Shown here: positions 57,820 to 64,000 of the stretch, one piece after another | How the letters are laid out: the number at the start of each line of letters is the position of its first letter | Numbering within the stretch: position 1 is the first letter of the stretch | NCBI RefSeq assembly: GCF_963082655.1 | Contig: NC_081555.1 | Span: 18,291,437 to 18,355,436, forward strand | Direction of reading: 5' to 3' | Length of the DNA: 64,000 bases | Source of the DNA: Stomoxys calcitrans | Taxonomy: Eukaryota; Arthropoda; Insecta; Diptera; Muscidae | Translations under genes and position numbers: made by a program | Notes under the pieces: generated by a model | Seen by the model: only the letters and a program-made list of their open reading frames with translations | Databases searched by the model: none | What the model was told of the DNA's origin: nothing

Positions 57820-58850
57820 TAACAAGTAACAAGTAAAAGCGTGCTAAGTTCGGCCGGACCAAATCTTAGGAACCCACAACCATGGATTGTGCTAAAAATT
57901 TATACAAAATAAATTAAGTTGTAGGGCATAATTTTATTCTACATGCCAAACTGCTGTCAAACCAGCAAAAGTTAAAGCATCTAGGAATCGAAAAAGGATG
58001 ATCGAGAAACCGGTTTGCATGGGAGCTGTATCCGGCTATACACTGATTTTGGCCGTACATAGCACGGTTGTTGTTAGTCATAACAAAACACTACATGCAA
58101 AATTTCAGCCAAATCGGACAAAAAATGGGGTTTGTATGGGTTCAAGAAGTCAAATCGGGCGATCGGTTTAAATGGGAGCTATATCAGGTCATAGACCGAT
58201 TTGAAACGAATTTGACACAGTTGTTGAAAGTGGTATCGGAACCCTACATGCAGAATTTCAGCCAAATCGTACGAAAATTGCGGCTTTCAGGGACTCAAGA
58301 AATCAAATCGGGAGATCGGTTTATATGGGGGCTATATCTGTTTATTGAACGATTCGGATCATACTTGGCATGAATGTTGGAAGTCATGACTCAAGTCTTT
58401 GTTTTAAATTTCAGCCAAATCGAAAGAAAATTGAGGCTCAATAATTCAAATTCGGGGATAGGTTTATATGGCGGCTTATCGGTTTATAGACCGATTCGAT
58501 TCGTACTTGGCATAGATGTTGGAAGTCACGACTCAAGTTTTTGTTCCAAATTTCAGCCAAATCAGATGAAAATTGAGGCTTCTAAGGGCTCAAGAAGTCA
58601 AATCTGGGGATCGGTTTATATGACGGCCACATCCAAGCCTAAACTGATCTGGCCCATTTGCAATCCCCAACGACCTACATCAATCAATCCCATGGCAGCC
58701 GGTTGTACGTACCGGATTGACCCGATGGACTTATTCATCGGTGTATAACTCACGGCTACAACAACCTACATCAATAGGAAGTATCTGTGCAAAATTTCAA
58801 TAGGCTAGCTTTACCCGTACGGTCGGACTGACATGGCTAGATCGACTCAG
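57820..58850 (-). mobile_element. Helitron-like family 1 element in the EF-hand intron
   Basis: Tail AACAAGTAAAAGCGTGCTAA with a small CAAGTAACAAGTAA duplication, CACAACCATGGATTG, about five central units, and a core remnant (CGGTCGGACTGACATGGCTA). The head is lost at about 58850. A tRNA/rRNA-unrelated patch at 58690-58760 (CCCATGGCAGCCGGTTGTAC) interrupts the last unit. Confidence 0.72.
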
Positions 58851-58855
58851 AATGC

Positions 58856-59790
58856 ACTGCTGCTAGCAAAACATCCTTGGATTGAGAGAACCCTAGTATT
58901 TCCATCTGGAACAGAGTGGGCCTGGAGGTCTACATTGAGAACCCAGGGGCACAGATCGGTTTTAGACTGCCTGACCATGATATGGTATGCGTGAGGTGGT
59001 GTGTTGCTAACGCTAGGTAGTTGAGTGCGAACATCTTAACCGACAGTAAACTGGCCGGTGAAGTCACAAATAGTCTTGCAGTGCAAGAAGTAGATTAACG
59101 CCTTCTCCGAGAACGGCAGAATCCGCATCGTTTGGGGGCTGGGCCTTAGTGAAATAAGGGGCATCAAGAAGCACACGATTTGGCAGTGAAGGCCAGAGGA
59201 CTGCCGTTAATAAACTTGTTTAACCCGAAGCCTTTTGTGTTGACGCAGTCCGAGTTAAGAACGGGGGCTACGAACGTCCACACGTATAACACTGTGGAAT
59301 AATGGAACGGTCGGCTGGACGATGAAAATCCTATGGGGAGATTCGGATTGTAAGAAGACGAGGCTATTACTGAAAGGAATCAAGCAGGAAGTCAGAAAAG
59401 CTTTCAGTATCATAACAGGACACATAGGACTACGAGCTTACTTATACAAAATCCATGCGGCATGTGTAGGGCATGTGGTGAAGATGATGAGACGTTGGAG
59501 CATTTCCATTGCCCGGCTTTCGCGGCTAACAGACATCGGCACTAAAGTGGGGACTCAAAACCAGACATAAACCAACTAAGGGGCGTGGTATGGAAAACAA
59601 GTAAGGATTTCATAAGCACCACGGAATTCCTGACTTAAATTTTCCTTTTCGAGGTTATTTTTTTTTTTAGTATTAAGAGCGCACAACAAGCCGTTAACTG
59701 GCTTAGGTGTATGCCCATAGTGGCATGGAGCGGATTAATATCTGCACCCTCTTTTCAACCTAAGCTTACCTAAACTAAGTAATGGATTTA
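58856..59790 (+). pseudogene. Non-LTR retrotransposon ORF2 C-terminus and 3' UTR
   Basis: Read with frameshifts, the plus strand gives an RNase H-like part (GLEVYIENPGAQIGFRLPDH, SANILTDSKLAGEVTNSLAV), then a Cys/His module CGMCRACGEDDETLEHFHCP (about 59457-59516) and a C-terminus RGVVWKTSKDFISTTEFLT with stop at about 59637. A T-rich stretch and a 3' UTR segment (GGTGTATGCCCATAGTGGCA) follow. Similar type to the LINE at 20.8-22.3 kb but a different element. Dead copy. Confidence 0.68.
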
Positions 59791-59823
59791 TAGCTTAGTT
59801 TTAATACATGCATACTTTATCAG

Positions 59824-61600
59824 ACAAAACAAGTATGGACGGCCTAAAGTCGGGCAAAGCCGACTTTTTAATACCCTTCACCACATTGGATATGCAGGCT
59901 AAGTCGTCGAATATAAAATTTGCTTACATTTGATATGTAAATTTCGATCAAAATCCGTACAATCCGTCCGTATGTGGGAACTATATCTAAAGTTTAAACA
60001 ATTTCTATGAAAACTATCAGTCATCAGAAGAGTTGTAAGAGGAAACTTCGTGCCAAATTTTGTGAATATCGGTTAACAAATTACTAAATTATTGAGCATT
60101 ATTCAAAATCGGACCAAAATATATGTATGGGAGTAATATCTAAATCTCAACGGAGATAGCAAGTTTAGTCCAAATCGGACTAACATATATATGGTAGCTT
60201 TATCTAATTCTGAACCGATTTCTATAACATCCACCAATAATTTCGAGACTTATAAGAGAATCCTTCGTGCAAAGTTTCGAGAGAATCGGTTTACAAATGA
60301 CGATATAATTGCAACTTTAGTTCAAATCGGACGAACATATAAATGACAGCTATATCTAAATCTGAACCGATTTCAGTAGAATTCACCAATATAGTCGAGA
60401 CTTATAAGAGAACCCCTTGTGCAAAATTTCGTATGAATCGGTTTACAACTGACGATATAATTGCAATTTTAGTCGTAATGGGTTGCCCAAAAAGTAATTG
60501 CGGATTTTGTAAAAGAAAGTAAATGCAATTTTATTAAAATTTAGAATGAACTTTAATCAAATATACTTTTTTTAGCACTTTTTTTCTAAACCAAGCTAAA
60601 GGTAACAGCTGATAACTGACAGAAGAAAGAATGCAATTACAGAGTCACAAGCTATGAAAAAATTTGTCAACGCCGACTATATGAAAAATCCGCAATTACT
60701 TTTTGGGCAACCCAATATATTGGAGCTATAACTAAATCTGAAGCAATTTCAGTAAAATTCGCCAATAATGTAGAGAATTGTTAGTGAATCTCTCATGCAA
60801 AATTTTGTGAGAATCGGTTTATAAACGACGATATAATTGCAATTTTAGTTCAAATCGGACGAACATATATATGGGAGCTATATCCAAATCTGAACCGATT
60901 TCTATAAAACTCTACAATATCGTCGAGACTTATAAGAGAATCCCTCGTGCAAAATTTCGTGATAATAGGTTTACAAATGACGATATAATTGCAACTTTAG
61001 TCCAAATCGGACGAACATATAAATGGCAGCTATATCTAAATCTGAACCGATTTCAGTAAAATTCACCAATATAGTGGAGACTTATAAGAGAATCCCTTGT
61101 GCAAAATATCGTGAGAATAGGTTTACAAATGACGATATAATTGCATTTTTGGTCCAAATCGGACGAACATATATATGGGAGCTATATCTAAATCTGAACC
61201 GATTTTAGTAAAATTCGCTAATAATGTCGGGAATTGTTAGGGAATCTCTCATGCAAAATTTCGTGCGAATCGGTTTACAAATGTCGATATAATTGCAATT
61301 TTTGTCCAAATCGGACGAACATATATATGGGACTTATATCCAAATCAGAACCGATTTTTTCCAACTTCTATAGGCTTCGTTTCTAGCTCCAAGAAAATGC
61401 TTATGCCAAATTTGAAGACGATCGGATGAAAATTGCGACTTGTAGTTTGTACACAAATTAACATGGACAGACAGACGGACAGAGAGACAGACATCAAGTG
61501 ATTCTGAGTCAATCGTTTTACTTATCAATGGGTCTATCTCTCTTTAGTTATAATACCCTGTACAATAGTAGTGGTGTAGGGTATCAAATTGTTACAGTTT
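59824..61600 (-). mobile_element. Helitron-like family 2 element, complete, with MITE
   Basis: Tail AACAAGTATGGACGGCCTAA, AAGTCGGGCAAAGCCGACTT hairpin and ATACCCTTCACCAC at left. About nine central units show a 151-152 bp period (GAGACTTATAAGAGAA at 60245, 60397, 60926 and 61077). Core GACAGACAGACGGACAGAGAG. Head TAATACCCTGTACAATAGTA, then GGTGTAGGGTATC at right. MITE at 60479-60715. Best reference copy of family 2. Confidence 0.8.
60479..60715 (+). mobile_element. mariner-derived MITE, copy 7
   Basis: Terminal repeats GGGTTGCCCAAAAAGTAATT / TTTTTGGGCAACCCAA. Left half has private changes (GGATTTTGTAAAAG, CTAAACCAAGCTAAAGGTAA). Confidence 0.9.
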
Positions 61601-61812
61601 GACCCAACGAATACATTCTTGTTTTTTTTTACACCATATGTTTGCTAGCGAAAATTTCGCTTAAACTGGGTATCGGCCTTGAAACGAAAATTGCACTCAG
61701 TCTGTAGGAAATAAGGGTAATAACCCTATTCTACTTTGAATTATATTGAACAAAGATATCTACCCTAAGACAGGAAATTCAACTGTTATCATATACAACT
61801 TGAAGTACAATG
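61601..61812. other. Spacer
   Basis: Nothing recognised. Confidence 0.4.
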
Positions 61813-62268
61813 AAACAAGTAAAGACGTGATAAGTTCATGTATAAATGTTAAAATTTTGGGCGGCTAGATTTATGCGTTCGTTCGCAATCTCATTTCCAT
61901 AGACGGACATGGCTAGATCGACTCAGAACGTCGAGACGATCAAGAATATCGTACATATATTGGGTTGCCCAAAAAGTAATTGCGGATTTTTCATATAGTC
62001 GGCGTTGACAAATTTTTTCACAGCTTGTGACTCTGTAATTGCATTCTTTCTTCTGTCAGTTATCAGCTGTTACTTTTAGCTTGCTTTAGAAAAAAAGTGT
62101 AAAAAAAGTATATTTGATTAAAGTTCATTCTAAGTTTTATTAAAAATGCATTTACTTTCTTTTAAAAAATCCGCAATTACTTTTTGGGCAACTCAATACT
62201 TTATAGGATCGTAGATTAATATATAACAATAAGATTAATAGTTAGATTAGTATACCACCGTCCTATGG
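61813..62268 (-). mobile_element. Short Helitron-like family 1 element with MITE
   Basis: AACAAGTAAAGACGTGATAA tail remnant, directly joined to GGGCGGCTAGATTTATGCGT and ATAGACGGACATGGCTAGAT, with the MITE at 61960-62196 in the core and a decayed head. All central units are deleted. Confidence 0.68.
61960..62196 (-). mobile_element. mariner-derived MITE, copy 8
   Basis: 237 bp, TA-flanked. Inserted at the same core TATATA position as copies 1 and 2. Right end has one change (GGGCAACTCAA). Confidence 0.92.
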
Positions 62269-62299
62269 CGCCATTCTGCTGGAATATACAAACCACCGC

Positions 62300-63304
62300 T
62301 TATCAGAGAAAAACAGTAAGGAAAGTCCAAAGTCGGCAGGTACAAAGTGGGAGCTATATTCAATTCTGAATCAATTTTGATGGACCTGGGCGAATGTTTT
62401 CGTATCAAATTTTAAGCAAATATGTTTAAACTGTGATAACCATAGTTGGCAAATGACAACATTATTATAAACTACCCAAAATCCGACGAACATATATATA
62501 TATAGGAGCTACATCTTAATCTAAACCGATTTTGATCAAACAATGCACAATTTTGGCAAGATTGGTCAATAAATACGCTAGCAGTGGCTCTAGAAATGAA
62601 AATCGGGCGATGTACATATATGGCAGCTATATCTAAATCTGACCCGATTTCTATGAAATTCGCCAGTAATATTAAAAGTCATACGAAAATCCTTCCTGCC
62701 AAATTTGGAGAGAATCGGTTATCAAATGATCACTTTATCGCATTATTTCTCAAAATCGGACGAACATATACATATCTAATATCTATATCTAGATCTGAAC
62801 CGATTTCGACCAAACTTCTTAGATATTGAGGTAGGCATCGAGGAAAGCGTTGAACAAAATTTTGGGAGGATTGGTCAATAAAGGCGCCTGCAGTGGGTCT
62901 AGGTGTTAAAATCGAGCCGATTTCTATAAAATTTATCAGTAATGTCGAGAGTCAAGAGAAAATCCTTCCTGCCAAATTTTGAGTGAATCGGTTAATGAAT
63001 GAACATTTTATTGCATTATTACTGCAAATCGGACCAACATATACATGGAAGCTATATCTAAATCTGAACCGATTTTTTCCAATTTCAATAGACTTTGTGT
63101 CTAGGCCGAAAAACATGCATGTGCCAAATTTCAAGACGATCGGATGAAAACTGCGGCCTGTACCTTGTAAACCAATTTATCATGGACAGACAGACAGACA
63201 GGTGGACATAGCTAAATCGAATCAGAAAGTGATTCTAAGTCGATCGGTATACTTATCAATGTCTATCTCTTCCTTTTGGGTGTAACAAACAAATGCACTA
63301 AATT
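62300..63304 (-). mobile_element. Helitron-like family 2 element
   Basis: GTAAGGAAAGTCCAAAGTCG tail remnant, about four central units (GAGCTATATCTAAATCTGAA type), the core GACAGACAGACAGACAGGTGG (63184-63204) and TTTTGGGTGTAACAAACAAATGCAC. The head is cut by the MITE at 63305. Confidence 0.72.
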
Positions 63305-63540
63305 AGGGTTGCCCAAAAAGTAATTGCGGATTTTTTTAAAAGAAAGTAAATGCATTTTTAATAAAACTTAGAATGAACTTTAATCAAATATACTTTTTTA
63401 CACTTTCTTACTAAAGCAAGTTTAAAGTAACAGCTAATAACTGACAGAAGAAAGAATGCAATTACAGAGTCACAAGCTGTGAAAAAATTTGTCAACGCCG
63501 ACTATATGAAAAATCCGCAATTACTTTTTGGGCAACCCAA
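63305..63540 (+). mobile_element. mariner-derived MITE, copy 9, possible hybrid
   Basis: The left about 130 bp has many differences from copy 7, but the right about 105 bp has only one, and the sequence after it continues as a copy of what follows copy 7. Confidence 0.9.
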
Positions 63541-64000
63541 TATATTGGAGCTATAACTAAATCTGAAGCAATTTCAGTAAAATTCGCCAATAATGTAGAG
63601 AATTGTTAGTGAATCTCTCATGCAAAATTTTGTGAGAATCGGTTTATAAACAACGATATAATTGCAATTTTAGTTCAAATCGGACGAACATATATATGGG
63701 AGCTATATCCAAATCTGAACCGATTTCTATAAAACTCTACAATATCGTCGAGACTTATAAGAGAATCCCTCGTGCAAAATTTCGTGATAATAGGTTTACA
63801 AATGACGATATAATTGCAACTTTAGTCCAAATCGGACGAACATATAAATGGCAGCTATATCTAAATCTGAACCGATTTCAGTAAAATTCACCAATATAGT
63901 GGAGACTTATAAGAGAATCCCTTGTGCAAAATATCGTGAGAATAGGTTTACAAATGACGATATAATTGCATTTTTGGTCCAAATCGGACGAACATATATA
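63541..64000 (-). repeat. Recent duplicate of 60716-61175
   Basis: 460 bp of family 2 sequence identical to 60716-61175 except for one base (AAACAACGAT versus AAACGACGAT), at a constant offset of 2825. It runs off the window. Confidence 0.93.

Noticed and set aside
60871..63884. Two identical 62-codon frames (60871-61059 and 63696-63884) that look like a conserved peptide
   Set aside because: They lie in duplicated family 2 repeat DNA. Identity reflects the recent duplication, not protein selection.

Overview
This is AT-rich, repeat-dominated nuclear DNA of a higher fly. The likely source is a calyptrate, probably a muscid such as a stable fly or house fly relative. The evidence is intron-bearing genes with GT-AG splice sites, mariner MITEs bounded by TTGGGTTGCCCAAAAAGTAA, tRNA-derived SINEs, non-LTR retrotransposon debris, and very many DINE/mini-me-like Helitron-type elements carrying GTCC/GTCT runs and about 152-bp central tandem repeats. 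The species call is an inference; no database was searched. There are no bacterial operons, rRNA genes, intact tRNA genes or CRISPR arrays.

Two host genes can be supported. (1) On the minus strand there is an I-kappa-B-like ankyrin-repeat gene. A TATA-box promoter and a 106-codon first exon (33132-33450) end in a GTAAGT donor in phase 1. Two homologous ankyrin terminal exons (27918-28645 and 8300-9006) both start behind polypyrimidine-CAG acceptors in the matching phase. Joining exon 1 to either one keeps the frame open to the stop, giving 348 or 341 codons. This could be one gene with two alternative last exons, or a tandem gene duplication whose second copy lost its first exon. Just upstream of the TATA box is a perfect 14-bp inverted repeat holding two kappa-B-like GGGAGAATACC motifs. 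(2) On the plus strand there is the 5' part of an EF-hand (calmodulin-like) gene. It has an exon encoding a basic/very acidic low-complexity region (56461-57322), then an EF-hand exon (57434-57577) ending inside the second loop in front of a donor. A plausible start-codon exon at 51381-51436 ends in ATG|GTAAGT. The remaining EF hands lie beyond the window.

Layout: 1-8.3 kb, repeats, a fold-back hairpin and a GAACTAGT-type satellite. 8.3-9.0 kb, ankyrin exon copy 1. 9.0-27.9 kb, nested Helitron-like elements, SINE, LINE fragments and a full-length but broken mariner (14.85-16.13 kb). 27.9-33.6 kb, ankyrin exon copy 2, a large repeat-filled intron, first exon and promoter. 33.6-50 kb, more Helitron-like elements, two SINE families, a second MITE type and a degenerate long-period repeat. 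50-57.6 kb, the EF-hand gene 5' region, whose large intron holds a 1.9-kb tandem duplication. 57.6-64 kb, intronic repeats, a LINE ORF2 fragment and a very recent duplication bounded by a mariner MITE.

Most short open frames in the window lie inside repeats and are not genes. Strand signs for Helitron-like elements take the TATACCC head as 5' and the CGGCCCGGCCG...TTTTACTTG tail as 3'.
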